39,023 nucleotides of DNA from Mesostigma viride (Eukaryota > Streptophyta > Mesostigmatophyceae > Mesostigmatales > Mesostigmataceae). The DNA lies in contig RPFO01000394.1 of NCBI GenBank assembly GCA_009746045.1, positions 1-39,023 of the forward strand, in the 5' to 3' direction. Position 1 is the stretch's first letter. Each line of letters opens with the position of its first letter. The position numbers were made by a program, and so were the translations under genes. The notes under the pieces were generated by a model. It ran no database searches and had not been told where the DNA came from. It was given only the letters and a program-made list of their open reading frames with translations. Shown in pieces: positions 1 to 10,028 of this stretch.

Positions 1-1620
1 GCCCTGCCGCGCGCGGCCGGGGGCATGTGCACGCCAGGTGAGGACATAACGCCCAGGCTGGGCGGGCTTGGTGCCAGCTAGTCTATCTGATGTATCTACC
101 TGATGTGTGCGGGCCAGGTGCCCGGCTAGGCCCAGGCGCCTGTGCCTAATAATGTGGGAAACATAGGGCAAATCAGCGGACAAATCCTCATTACTAATGT
201 GCAAACCAAAGGGGATGTTAAGGGCCTTGCGCAGCATCTTGGTGACGGCGCCGTCGAGTCGTTGCTCCAGCTCCTGCATCAGTGTCCACGTCTCGGCGCC
301 GTAGGTCAGGATCGTCAGAATGACGACCTTGAAGAGGTCACGCTTGACGATCTGGGGTAGGGCGGGGTTGCTCCACCAGCGGCGGTGGTCATGGAGGTGC
401 GCCCACGCCATGCCGATCCGTGTCGTCATGTCGTCCTCGCAGTCTGGAAGCCAACTGCCGAGCAGCTTGAAGCGGCCTGAAGGAGGGTAGTTGACCTCGG
501 CATCGTCTAAGAGGCGGAGTGTGGGTGGGGCCCTGCCATGCCGAGGGCGGCGGGGCCTCCGTTTTGGGGCTGATTTCTAGACCAACCGCCCGAGCCTCGA
601 GCGCCAGGCAGTCCAGCCAAAGTTGGGCAGACTCCGGCTTCTCGATGAGCGTTGATGTCGTCGGCATAAATGAGGTCAGCTAGTAAATTCTGCTTGTTAG
701 TCGGCCCCCTTCTCCAAGCTCGTTCGTGATCGCTAGGCCAGGGGCACGGCCTGCAATGCTATAGCAAAGCGAGCACGTGCCTGCATGGCGCATAACATAA
801 TCCACTACAATAATAAACAGGTACGGCGACAGGGCGCAACCCTGCCGAGACGCCGGTCTGCAGTGGGCATGGCGGGGTAATGCCGTGTTGAGTGCGCACC
901 GAAGTGGTCGACCCCTCATACAGCGTGCGGATGACGGTAATCACGGGGAGTGGGGACGCGAGCGCGAGCAAGTACAGCCCATAGAGCGTCCCAGAGGACA
1001 GAATCAAAAGCCTTGATGAAGTCGACGAAGATCAGGATGGCGGGAAACTCACCAGGTTGCAGGAGAGCGATTTCCTCGAAGAGGCGACGCGCGACGAAGA
1101 TGGCCATGACGGTGTTGCGCCCAGGACGGAAGCCCATTTGACTTTCGCCAAGGTGACAGTCGAGAGCAGAACGAAGGCGGTTGAGGATCATGCGCATGAA
1201 CAACTTAAGTGCGGCGCTCTGGATGCAGACTCCTCTGTAGTTGGCGGGGTCGTCAGGGGAACCTTTGTTTTTGTACAGCATAATCCGGTAGCTGTGCTGC
1301 CACTCAGGAATCGGCGGCGCGTCGGCAAGCAGGATCCGGTTGCAGACGCCAAGCAGGAACCCCGTGAGCGCCGTCAGCTTAATCACCGGGGCTGGGAGCT
1401 GGTCAGGTCCAACGGCGGCATAGAAGCGGAGTTGCATGGCGGCGGTGCTCAGCTCGAGCTCGGTGAACGGCGGGAGCTCGTTGGGGTCGGCCAGGGGTTC
1501 GGTCAGGGCTGGGTACGTGTAGTCCTGCTCAGCGGCGGGCGGCGTGGGCGGCGCAGGGACGTCCGCCGGTGCTACTGCCAGGTGAGACACATGTACATTA
1601 CTAAATAATGCTAATTTCAT
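1..1620 (-). pseudogene. LINE-A copy 1: non-LTR reverse transcriptase, broken and cut by window edge
   Basis: Reverse transcriptase of a non-LTR retrotransposon read on the minus strand. The best frame (916-1620) holds the RT fingers and palm: YKNKGSPDDPANYRGV, then SQMGFRPGRNT, then motif A FVDFIKAFDSV. Motif B (GCALSPYLF) lies in another frame near 820-860. The catalytic YADD is near 640-680 in a third frame. A post-RT segment with TYGAETWTL lies near 270-320, followed by GHLARTHQVDTS near 60-120, and the element runs off the left edge. The NYRG, GFRPGR and KAFD signatures resemble the RTE/BovB-like branch; that clade call is inference. Several frameshifts make it a dead copy. Copies 2, 3 and 4 in this window belong to the same family. 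Confidence 0.85.
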
Positions 1621-2302
1621 GAGCTGGTACTGGGGCCCATAATGGGCGGGGCGGAAACGGAGATTCGGCTAGCGGACATCATCTATGCAGACAACACCAC
1701 CCTCTTCGAGGACCCTGAGCACGTGCGGGCGTGGCTTCAGCTGCCTCGCAATCGAGGCCCGAGTGGTGGGGCTCGAGGTCAGCAAGAAGACTGAGGCTCT
1801 GGCGATTCAAGGGCTCACTCAGCCACCGCCCGACCTCTTTCTACTTGATGGCTCTCGAGTCCTGTATCGGGACCGCGTCAAGCTGTTGCTGGGTAGCTTA
1901 CTCCCCAGCTGCGAGGCCGACGTGGACCACCGTATCTCCCTCGCGCCTGGCAAGCTAATTACGCCATTACAGGGCCCTGTGGCGCAAGCCCCTGGGCAAG
2001 CTAGAGAAGCAGGACCTGTTGGAGAGCATTCATTGTTGTCTGTTGTAGCACGTGGGCTTGAGAGAGCCCTCTTCAATTCGCATGAGCTTAAGGTCCTGGT
2101 CCTCCCTGTTCTTACGTACGGGGCCGAGACATGGACTCTCACCGCCGACCTTGCCAACAAGCTGGACGGCGCGGTCACCGGCCAACATGCTGCGGTCAAT
2201 TTTCCGTGTAGGATACGCTGCTCATGTCCGCATGAGAACTTGTACCTCGGCATGCCGCTTATCACCAGCACCATCAAGCAGCGGCGCCTGCAGCTGCCAG
2301 CT
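1621..2302 (+). pseudogene. LINE-A copy 2: RT C-terminal fragment, head-to-head with copy 1
   Basis: A second fragment of the same LINE family, now on the plus strand. It starts inside RT: LADIIYADN near 1670-1695 is the catalytic box with the second Asp changed to Asn. It continues through LEVSKKTEAL and RVLYRDRVKLL to TYGAETWTLTADLA near 2116-2160 and IKQRRLQL near 2273-2300. At least two frame changes are needed. It stops abruptly at the 42-bp palindrome at 2303. The segment from the YADD box to YGAETW is present in both this copy and copy 1, so the pair is not a simple twin-priming inversion of one insertion. More likely they are two separate insertions. Confidence 0.8.
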
Positions 2303-2344
2303 AGTAGGGCACATTAATTAATTAATTAATTAATGTGCCCTACT
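2303..2344. repeat. Perfect 42-bp palindrome with (TTAA)n centre
   Basis: The left arm starts AGTAGGGCACATTAATTAAT and the right arm ends in its exact reverse complement, so the 42 bp are fully self-complementary around a TTAA run. It could extrude as a cruciform. It lies exactly at the 3' end of LINE-A copy 2. Confidence 0.9.
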
Positions 2345-3144
2345 AATTAATAGACACGTGACTGCGTCATGTGAGCGTAAGTCCTCAGTGGGAGGGGAAC
2401 ATGGGATCAGTGGAATGGATGAGGTAAGCTATCTAGGTCCTAGTTACAGGGTTGAGGGCATGCACCACGGCCCGAATCGCTACATATGAATGCATATGAA
2501 TGCCATACGCGGTCACACGTGGAGCCCCCACAAATTTGGGGGTGGTCTCCTTCATCACTACACTGTACTTGCCATCTATCCTTGCGTACTGGCATCTGCC
2601 TCCATATTATTCAGACAAACCAGGAGGCTGCCCGGGTGTGAGCCCGTCACGTACGTCTAAGTTAGTCTAAGTCTCCCGCCTGTAGCCTAAGTGGACACGT
2701 GCCAGCACCGCCGGCGCCCAATTGGGTACTGGGACGGTGCTGGACTAGAGCAGTCGTGGCATGGACACGTGGCTATACTCAGTATGTGATGAGCCGGTAC
2801 CACAGTACCGGGACTGTAGTTGTCATGTTAGGACTGACTAGATCAGGTTGTAACTGATAGGTTAGTCCGTCCAGGATCAGTAAGTTAGGCTTAACTTACG
2901 CAAAGTCTGGTCAGCCGCAATTGACGGCTGACCAGCGGTATATGTGCCATTCTATCCTAATGCCAAGGTGTCTCGTCGTCTCCACACTAGCCATTTGGCA
3001 TCGTTTGCGTGCACTGAGTTTCCCAAGCTCTCAGCCTGCACTAACTTGCATTAAAAAGCACTCCGTGAGGTGTGCATTTTGACGACGAGCGTTCAAGCGT
3101 TCATTTCTCGAAACCCGGTTTTTCTACACCCATTTTTCGTGAAA
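2345..3144. other. Non-coding stretch upstream of the copia-type element; one strong hairpin
   Basis: No coding sequence is supported here. At 2908-2934 a perfect 10-bp inverted repeat (TGGTCAGCCG and its complement) encloses a 7-nt loop. A weaker hairpin of CCCCCA/TGGGGG lies near 2526-2545. The 5' LTR and primer site of the copia-type element would be expected here. I could not prove them, because the 3' end of that element is interrupted at 9449 and leaves almost nothing to compare. Confidence 0.5.
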
Positions 3145-4749
3145 ATGTCTTCTAACCCAAACAACAACAAGGGCAAGGCCCTCATGCGCGATGAGTCCTC
3201 TGAGGAGGAGGTGCGCAGGCACTCTTCCTCGTCCCCGACGTCCGATGACTCGGGGACATCGGATTCGATTTTGGCGAGTATGCGCCAGGATTTCGAGAAC
3301 AGGGATGCTCAGGATCCCATGCATCCTGAGGATGCGGCGATGGCGGCAGCGGACCCAACGTACCGTGACGTTGTGGAGAATGTCGTGGTGCGCGTTCCCC
3401 TGATGCGTAGGGCGCGGGGGTCGACCCCAGTGGTGCGTCCGAGGGGACCACCATATGCACCACGCGGTGCGGGGGCGGGGCCCGAGTCGGAGAGCAGGCG
3501 AGTGGGGAGTCCGGCAGCGTGTCGGAAACCAGCTCGCTGGGTTTGTTCGGCTGCAGCCATCGTCGGCTGACGAGGCGCGCAGTGCGCAGGTGGCAGCGGA
3601 TGCTGCAATGGCGCAGAGCCTGCAGGAGCAGGAGTCCGCGGAAGAGCGGAGGTTGGCTGTGCGCGCACGTGAGCGCGCCCAACAAATGGAGGACGCTGCT
3701 CAGGTCCGCGCGGCATTGATGAGGAGGTCAGCGTCGCCGACCCATGACGTGGTGAGGAGGGCGGACCTGGCGTGTTTCCAGCGCCTTCGACGGTCGCAAC
3801 GATCCCGAGGGAGATTGATGGGTGCTGCAGGAGTCGGAGTATTCTTTGACGGGTCCGTCGGCGTCCGAAGCGGACGACCTGGTGGAGATGACGCCGGCTA
3901 TGCAGGCGCGAGAGAAGGAGGCGCAGAGGAGGCTCGCGGTCTTCAAGGCGGAGCGGGAGAAGAAGCAGCGGAGGCGGAACGTGATCGCGCAGAGGAAGCT
4001 GCGTGAGCAGCAGGAGCGTGACAGGGCGGAGGCGCTCGCGGCCAGGATTCGGGTGAAGATGTCTCACACCAAGGTGAGGTGTGAGCGTCTCACCCGCGAC
4101 CTGAAGAGCTGGAAGTACCGGAAGGTCGCGGAGATAGCACCATTGCAGGGGCCGGCTCGTCGGGAGGCCGAGGAGCGCTACCGCAGGAAGCTGGCCGCCT
4201 GGGAGGCAAGCGTAGGTCGCCTGGAGAGGCGTATGCTGAAGCAGCGACGCCGTATGTCGAAGAACATCAAGAAGGCTGCTGTGAGGGGATGCATGGGGGA
4301 GGCGGTAAGAGCTGAATTTGGTTTGATGCCGGATGAACGCATTTCTACCGAGCAACTTACCATTTTTGTCGCAGCCAACGCATACCATTCAAACCGAGAC
4401 GGCACAGCGGCAAGGACCAGGGTGACGCACCGGGGCGAACCCGGTCCAGCGACCTTGTCGCACCGGGAGGACATCCGGAGGCAACTCCAACTGGCCCAGC
4501 AGATGCTGGACGAGGGGCGGGAGCTCACCCCGGGCGAGCATGGCCGCCTAGCAGACACGGTGGCGAGGCTGGTGGCCTCGCTGAAGCCAGCAAAGCGAAG
4601 GGCACCGGAGGAGGCGTGCCAGCCACAGCAAAAACGCAGGAGGGACGAGAGGGACGAGGGGGAGGATGACGGGGAGAGGGGGGCAACCAGGGCGGGGTGG
4701 ACACGGCACCCAGGAGTCTGCACCAACACGGCACGAGGGCGGGGAGCGG

Positions 4750-4781
<32 letters not shown>

Positions 4782-5746
4782 GCAGCAGCAGCCACAACCA
4801 GCAGGAACGACCACAACCTCCAATATGGCCTTGAACAGGCCCAGGTTTGATCCAAAAAAGAAAGAGGACAAGCTAGTGTTTCCGGGTTTGCCAGAGGGCC
4901 ACACCCAGGACGAAGCTAGGGAGTGGTTGTTTAAGTTGTCCCATGCATACGCTAGTGACAATGTCCGTGATTGGTTTGCCTCTCTACGTGCGTCCACACC
5001 CATCCATCAATCTGCCAAGCCTATCCAGCAGTTGGTACAATTGTACCAAAAGCGTGCCAGCAGCGGGGTAGACGTGGCAGAAAATGTGTTGTGGGCGCAG
5101 TTCATGGTTGATCTTAGGGCACTTGTTACCACGGGGGAGCACCTAGAAGTGCTTAAGGGCTTCCAGTGGATAGAGGCCTATAAGGTCAATAAGCGTGACT
5201 ATGTGAGTGACAACAAAAAATATGTCATGTACATAGAGGGGGATGAGGAGCTGAAGAAGCTCAATGCCAAGTACCTAGTACACCTATGGCTACAAAAGGC
5301 AGAACTGGACCCACCACCCTGTCAGTAATCCTGGCAGGTCTGAAGGATAAGTGGGAGGACTTCAGGAAGGCAATGGCCTATGTGCAGCAATGCCTAGAGC
5401 CGTTTGCTGCTGCAGCCAAGGAGGAAAGGTGAAGCAGGTAAAGGGGGAGGAAGCCTCAGGTACGGGGCTCTCCAAGAAGCAGATGCAGTCGCTGGTAGCC
5501 CAGGTAAAGGCGGTAATGGGGGGGATAAAAACAAAAACAACAAAAGTGGGGGAGGTGGAAACAAGGGGGGGGAAAGAACAATAACAATAAAAACAGAAAA
5601 CAAAGTGGGGGAGCTAGCAAGCCAGGGGGTGCTAAGCCAGCAGGGGGGACAAGAGGTTGCCTCATGACCCCACCAACATTGCACTAGGTGCCTTTGTAAG
5701 GGGCACCTAAAAGATGATTGCTGGAAGGCAAACCCGACTATGGTTC
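3145..5746 (+). pseudogene. Gag of the copia-type element, frameshifted, with charged N-terminal region, poly-Q and CCHC
   Basis: Gag-like reading passes through several frames. The first part (ATG at 3145, starting MSSNPNNNKGK) is acidic and Ser-rich. From 3822 to about 4700 comes a long Arg/Lys/Glu-rich, coiled-coil-like stretch (for example AQRRLAVFKAEREKKQRRRN). A CAG tract at 4746-4800 gives poly-Gln in the frame that then reads MALNRPRFDPKKKEDKLVF from 4825 and runs to a stop at 5328. Another frame continues SVILAGLKDKWEDFRKAM. A zinc knuckle CTRCLCKGHLKDDC (CX2CX4HX4C) is encoded at 5680-5721, as expected for nucleic-acid binding by Gag. The charged N-terminal part is unusually long for a copia gag. 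Alternatively the 3145-4700 part is a separate ORF1. Confidence 0.6.
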
Positions 5747-5758
5747 TGACGTTGATGT

Positions 5759-7945
5759 TTGTCCTGGATGCTGGAAAACACGTCACCCCATTGCAGCAGG
5801 AGCGCGCTGCACGGCACCCAGGCACAACAAGACACGCCAGGGCGCTACAACCGCGCGGGGGCGGCAGACCAGGGAGACACCTGTAAGCTACCCTCACCAT
5901 TTTTCACAAATGGTTTCCTGTTACCTTCTGTCTGCCAAGTGTTGCCTGAGTGTGATGATGTGGATTGGGAAGTGGCATATGACATGACACTGTCACACAT
6001 GATGCGTGACCCCACCATAGCTTCCCTTAGTGCAGCAGCAGAAAAGGTAATCACGTATGGTGCTCTAGCAGAGCAACTGCACAAGGTTATGGGCCATGAG
6101 GCTGTGGCTGAAAGGCTAGCCAATAAAATACAAGGCCATGATCTGGAACAGATGTGCAGGCACGTACGTAAGCACTGTGAGCAATGTCAGCTATATGCTC
6201 CTAAGCCCAGAAAATGGCATGTGGCCACACCACCACTGGCTAGAGGCAAACTGGTTGGGGATGTTATACACGTGGTGAAGGACACGGTATACTACCTAGT
6301 CATAAAGGATGCCTGGTCAAGGTTTGTGGTAGTGGAGCCCCTGCCTGGGATGGATAAAGAGCAGCTGCACAGAGCTTTACAGATAGCCTTGGCACGTTTT
6401 CACCCCATTGAAAAAGTAATGCTGGATCAGCAGTTTCTCTGCATCCAGGACAGGAATGACCTGCCCAAGATAGAAGTGTCTGGGGCTCAAGATCATGAAC
6501 GTCAGGGGTTGGTAGAACGTACCATGAGAGCCATCAGGGATGTGATAAGAAAAATGCCATCCAGGTTGGCTGACTCTGGTAGCTATGCTGACAGGGCATC
6601 TTGGGCAGCAGGGGTGACTACCCAGCTAAACGCCAAACCAATAATGTCCTCACCTTTTGGGGAAATCACCCCAACTGGCCTTCAGTCAGGCAGCTATGCT
6701 TCAGAGGTACACACTCACTACAACACACAAAGGCAGCACTTAGCCAAGTTGCTGGCAAAGAAAGACAAAAATAATGCCAGGCCTGTGTTTGAAGTGGGGG
6801 ACCATGTGTTGTTTTTCAGAGAGGGTGACAGAGGAAGAGCACACTCTGCCAGATGGCACGGTCCAGCTGTAGTCACCAAAATTCATGAAGAAGGGACTGC
6901 AGTCACTATACAACATGACAGAGAGCGTGTGGTCAGCAAGCATAGACTCAAGCTTTATTACCCACCACTGGCAGACGTGTCAGGGGTAGAATTCTTGGAC
7001 ATGGATTCAGAGCAGGAGTCTGGTGGATTGATCTCACCCAATGAATTGGCTAAGGACGTCATTGATGCAAGCACTAGTACCACAGTAGAAGCTCCTGTGT
7101 TCCTCAGTAGTGCAGCCCCACTACAACCCAATAGTCCACCTGGGCAGGAGGACGGTGCACAGGGTGAGCAGCAGGTAGCACCTCCCTCACACCTGGAGGA
7201 GTCACAAAATAGAGCAGATCCTGTCGTTCCCAGGAAGTCATTTGCTGAGATTCTTAAGGCCTTGCACAAGGCACACAACACTAAAGCAGTTGTGGCAACA
7301 GGTACAGCACAGGTCAATGCTGTAGGGGATGCAGGTCAAGATCCTAGTATTTTGGCTGTAGACACCCAAGCACAGGTGAGTATCATCAGTGCAGAAGCTG
7401 TATCTGGTCTGAAAATGAAGGCCTCACCATGGGCTAGAGTGTCAGATTTTTCAGGCAAAACCAAAATGCAGGTCAAAGGTCAGGTGAGCATTCAAATCTT
7501 GGGTATGCCCACTCCATTTCAGGTGGTTGAGGGTTACTCAGGGAATGCCCTGTTAGGGGAACCTTTTGTATCTTACCCTGGTGTTGTCATCTCAGCTGGG
7601 AGGTTGAGTGTGGCAGGGGTAGGACAGGTGCCTCTAGATCATTTTAAAATCCCTTTGAGCCAGATTAGCACTGGGTTGGATGCTGCCATCAATGCAGTTA
7701 AGCCCAAGTACCTCCCAGGTCAGGAACCGTGTGTGGAGGACCTCATACACTCTCAAAAGCTACACCCTTCAGCGTTTGGGCTTGGTAGATGGGATGTTGC
7801 ATCCATGTCTCCCCTGTCCTATGATGATATTGTACGGGACTGCCAGACGCAGATTGGGTTTCTTAAGTGGCTGAGGCTTTTACCAAAGCCAGGGAGGAGT
7901 GGGTTGTTCCAGATGCACGTAGTCCCACACACACACCACCTGTGA
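5759..7945 (+). CDS. Copia-type pol, part 1: integrase with GPY/F-like tail, then retropepsin-like domain (728 aa)
   Basis: The integrase begins with an HHCC zinc finger (His108, His113, Cys140, Cys143; CEQCQ). The core has Asp168 (VGDVIHV), Asp223 (VMLDQQ) and Glu253 (QGLVERT). Only 29 residues separate the last two, shorter than the usual 35. After the core, GDHVLFF and ARWHGPAVV (Trp366) followed by HRLKLYYPP form a chromatin-side GPY/F-type module typical of gypsy and retroviral integrases. At residues about 525-605 a retropepsin-like domain follows: ILAVDTQAQVSIIS (Asp535; the usual DTGA reads DTQA) and ALLGEPFV near 597-604. Copia elements normally place protease before integrase. RT follows in another frame, and the frames meet near 7865. 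The start is uncertain, since the first 60 residues look non-homologous. Confidence 0.75.
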   Translation: MSWMLENTSPHCSRSALHGTQAQQDTPGRYNRAGAADQGDTCKLPSPFFTNGFLLPSVCQVLPECDDVDWEVAYDMTLSHMMRDPTIASLSAAAEKVITYGALAEQLHKVMGHEAVAERLANKIQGHDLEQMCRHVRKHCEQCQLYAPKPRKWHVATPPLARGKLVGDVIHVVKDTVYYLVIKDAWSRFVVVEPLPGMDKEQLHRALQIALARFHPIEKVMLDQQFLCIQDRNDLPKIEVSGAQDHERQGLVERTMRAIRDVIRKMPSRLADSGSYADRASWAAGVTTQLNAKPIMSSPFGEITPTGLQSGSYASEVHTHYNTQRQHLAKLLAKKDKNNARPVFEVGDHVLFFREGDRGRAHSARWHGPAVVTKIHEEGTAVTIQHDRERVVSKHRLKLYYPPLADVSGVEFLDMDSEQESGGLISPNELAKDVIDASTSTTVEAPVFLSSAAPLQPNSPPGQEDGAQGEQQVAPPSHLEESQNRADPVVPRKSFAEILKALHKAHNTKAVVATGTAQVNAVGDAGQDPSILAVDTQAQVSIISAEAVSGLKMKASPWARVSDFSGKTKMQVKGQVSIQILGMPTPFQVVEGYSGNALLGEPFVSYPGVVISAGRLSVAGVGQVPLDHFKIPLSQISTGLDAAINAVKPKYLPGQEPCVEDLIHSQKLHPSAFGLGRWDVASMSPLSYDDIVRDCQTQIGFLKWLRLLPKPGRSGLFQMHVVPHTHHL

Positions 7946-9387
7946 CTCCTCTTGATGCTATGCCAGCTGGAGCCAAGAAGCTAAGGTTAAAGTTTGTGTG
8001 CAAGCATAAACCTCAGGCTGATGGGGGACCACCCATTTTCCATGCTAGGCCATGTGTTACTGAGTTCAGGGGCTCTACAGAGCTGACAGAGGCTGAGCTT
8101 TATACTCCTGGTATTCAGCAAACGTCTCTCAAGGTGTTGCTTTCCTTGTTTTTGCATCAGCTTAATACAGGGAAGGATTATGTGTGTAAAGCCACAGATA
8201 TCAAAAGAGCCTTTCTAAAGGGGGACCCTGCCATAGCACAGCAGGTCTGGAGAGGTCAGGTATACGTGGTGAATACTCCTAAGGTGTGGCACAGGGATAT
8301 TGTTCAACCCTTGTTGAGGCCAAACCTGGGGGTTGAAGGGTTGCAGTCAGCTCCAAAAATTTTTAGGCTGTCTGCACAGGAGGTATTCATGAAGCTAGGG
8401 GCCACCTATGATGACATTGACCCTTGCTTGTTTGTCATCCCACACCCTGATGGAATGATGATGTTTGTCTGGCATGGGGATGATCAGTTAATCTCAGGTC
8501 CTAGAGCTGCAGTGGATGCTTTCATAGCTCAGGTGTCTGCCAGTTTTGAGATTGGCAAGCAGCTAGAGCTGGGCAAGGAGCCAGTCAAGTTCTGTGGCAT
8601 GATGCTTGAGTTGCTGCAGCAGCAGGGCAGCTGGGTTTGTTCCATGCAGGCCTCTGCTGAATACATTAAGTCTTGTCTGGATGTCCTGCCTGTTCACATC
8701 ACCCCTGACATGTGCCCTACCATTAGAGGCAAGCTTGGTTGGCTATGTGCTACATGTGCACCCCACCTGGCTTTTGTGAGCAGGGTAGATGATGAGGTAC
8801 TACAGGAGGTAGGAGCACGGGCAATCAAGCAGTTGTTGCATGATGGTCCACCTTTGATGCTTCACTCACTGGACCTGTTTACTCCCATTCACATCACGTG
8901 CATGATGGATAGTTCAATGGAGTCCAGGGTAGTTACCAAGGTTCAAGCCAGAGAGGCTGGATTGTTTTTCCTGCATAACCAAGGTGGGAAGAAGTCACTA
9001 GTCTCCTGGTTCAGTAGATTGCACAAGAGGAAAGCTGTGAGTAGCAATGTAGCTGAATGCAGGGCTGTGGTATCTTCTGTCTTGCATGCAAGGTATCTCA
9101 ATCACTTGCTGGTCTGGCTTCAACACCAGGCTGGTAGCTCTGCAGGAGTGAAAGCACATTTGCTGACTGACTCTCAATCTATCATCTCTTTCCTTGCCAA
9201 TCCTTTGGCTGTACACTCGGACCTGGATTGGATTGTGCTAAAACAGGAATGCAAGTACCTGGAGTCTAAAGCCCACGTCAGGGACAAAGACAATGCTGCA
9301 GATGCACTGACCAAGGTGCCACAAGCAGCAGGACCACAATACCAGGTCTTGTATGGGTTGATGAACCCTGGTTACAGTCTGAAGTGA
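7867..9387 (+). CDS. Copia-type pol, part 2: reverse transcriptase and RNase H (506 aa)
   Basis: RNA-directed DNA polymerase plus RNase H that copies the element RNA into DNA. The RT has LYTPGIQQTSLKVLL, motif A CKATDIKRAFLKGDP (Asp near residue 110) and the catalytic box FVWHGDDQL (residues 200-208), matching copia LDVKxAFLxG and YVDD. FCGMMLE follows as the FLG-like motif. RNase H residues are Asp348 (MMDSS), Glu397 (NVAECRAV), Asp435 (LTDSQSI) and Asp479 in NAADALTK, the copia-type ADxxTK ending. The ORF is uninterrupted. It overlaps part 1 by 79 bp in a different frame, which implies either a recent indel or a frameshift signal. It ends 61 bp before the inserted gypsy-1 LTR. Confidence 0.85.
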   Translation: MAEAFTKAREEWVVPDARSPTHTPPVTPLDAMPAGAKKLRLKFVCKHKPQADGGPPIFHARPCVTEFRGSTELTEAELYTPGIQQTSLKVLLSLFLHQLNTGKDYVCKATDIKRAFLKGDPAIAQQVWRGQVYVVNTPKVWHRDIVQPLLRPNLGVEGLQSAPKIFRLSAQEVFMKLGATYDDIDPCLFVIPHPDGMMMFVWHGDDQLISGPRAAVDAFIAQVSASFEIGKQLELGKEPVKFCGMMLELLQQQGSWVCSMQASAEYIKSCLDVLPVHITPDMCPTIRGKLGWLCATCAPHLAFVSRVDDEVLQEVGARAIKQLLHDGPPLMLHSLDLFTPIHITCMMDSSMESRVVTKVQAREAGLFFLHNQGGKKSLVSWFSRLHKRKAVSSNVAECRAVVSSVLHARYLNHLLVWLQHQAGSSAGVKAHLLTDSQSIISFLANPLAVHSDLDWIVLKQECKYLESKAHVRDKDNAADALTKVPQAAGPQYQVLYGLMNPGYSLK

Positions 9388-9448
9388 CTGGCACATTGTA
9401 CATGTTAGCCCATGACCCCCTGCCTAATACTGCAGCTGAAAGGCTGCA

Positions 9449-10014
9449 TGTTACGTCGCGTAACAATTCGTTGTAGTTACGGACGTAAATTAGGTCTTTT
9501 GCCTCGGTTGTCCCTAGGTTTACGTGTAGCTCCTACCGGGACACTATTGTCCTCGTAACAGTACTGTGGTACATTGGGTGCCTTTGGGCGCCGCGCCGCG
9601 TACTTTACTAGTGGTCCTTATCCTTTGGTAGAATGTAGTGGACCAGCGTGCATCTGTATCTGTGCCGGTGCATCTGTAGGCGAGGGCCATGTCGGCCCGA
9701 GCGTGTTGGACCGTTGGTGACCATTTATGCACGTTCTACCCCTCGTGTGTTCACTCGGCGTGTGTTAAATGAATTAACACATATAGGCTTGGGTCACGGC
9801 AGTGTAGTTGTGTTTCCTTCCTCTATTCCTGGAGTAAACGGGTTGTGTAAATGGCTTATGGCGTATTATAGCAACACTTACGTTAATGCATTGAGATCTG
9901 GATCGTCTCGTTCGTCTTTCGCTAGGGGTTTAACTAGAGGTGGCTTGACTAGTTTAGGTAGCATCAGGCCAGGTAGAGGTAGAGGTAGTAGTGGTAGATA
10001 CCCGAGGCGTAACA
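9449..10014 (+). repeat. 5' LTR of gypsy-1 (566 bp)
   Basis: Starts TGTTACGTCGCGTAACA and ends GGCGTAACA, so it has TG...CA ends. It shares blocks with the gypsy-2 LTR: a GCGCCGCGCNGCGTACTTTA block near 9590 and CTGTAGGCGAGGG near 9672. In both elements the LTR ends GTAACA, followed one base later by a TGG-beginning primer site. Only one LTR of this element is in the window, so the ends rest on comparison with gypsy-2. An open frame crossing 9648-10160 lies in LTR and leader and is not a gene. Confidence 0.75.
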
Positions 10015-10015
10015 A

Positions 10016-10028
10016 TGGACTCGGAGGA
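10016..10028 (+). other. Primer binding site of gypsy-1
   Basis: TGGACTCGGAGGA begins two bases after the LTR end. It starts with TGG, complementary to a tRNA CCA end. Gypsy-2 has TGGTTATCGGAGG in the same place, so TGG...TCGGAGG is conserved between the two elements. Confidence 0.55.

Larger units (their letters stand above)
3145..9448 (+). mobile_element. Copia-type LTR retrotransposon, LTRs not identified
   Basis: An element with gag (3145-5746), an integrase plus retropepsin-like ORF (5759-7945) and an RT-RNase H ORF (7867-9387). The RT and RNase H are of Ty1/copia type and follow integrase, as in copia. The integrase has a gypsy-like N-terminal zinc finger and C-terminal module, and a retropepsin-like domain lies between integrase and RT. 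The end is set at 9448 because the gypsy-1 LTR begins at 9449, only 61 bp after the RNase H stop. The 3' LTR was therefore probably displaced or lost. Boundaries are approximate. Confidence 0.7.

Noticed and set aside
3309-4388. 359-aa minus-strand ORF opposite the copia-type gag
   Set aside because: Antisense of a GC-rich coding strand; Leu/Pro/Arg-rich with no recognisable domain.
9388-9448. 3' LTR of the copia-type element
   Set aside because: Only 61 bp remain before the gypsy-1 LTR, and nothing there matches 2345-3144 beyond TGTTAG.
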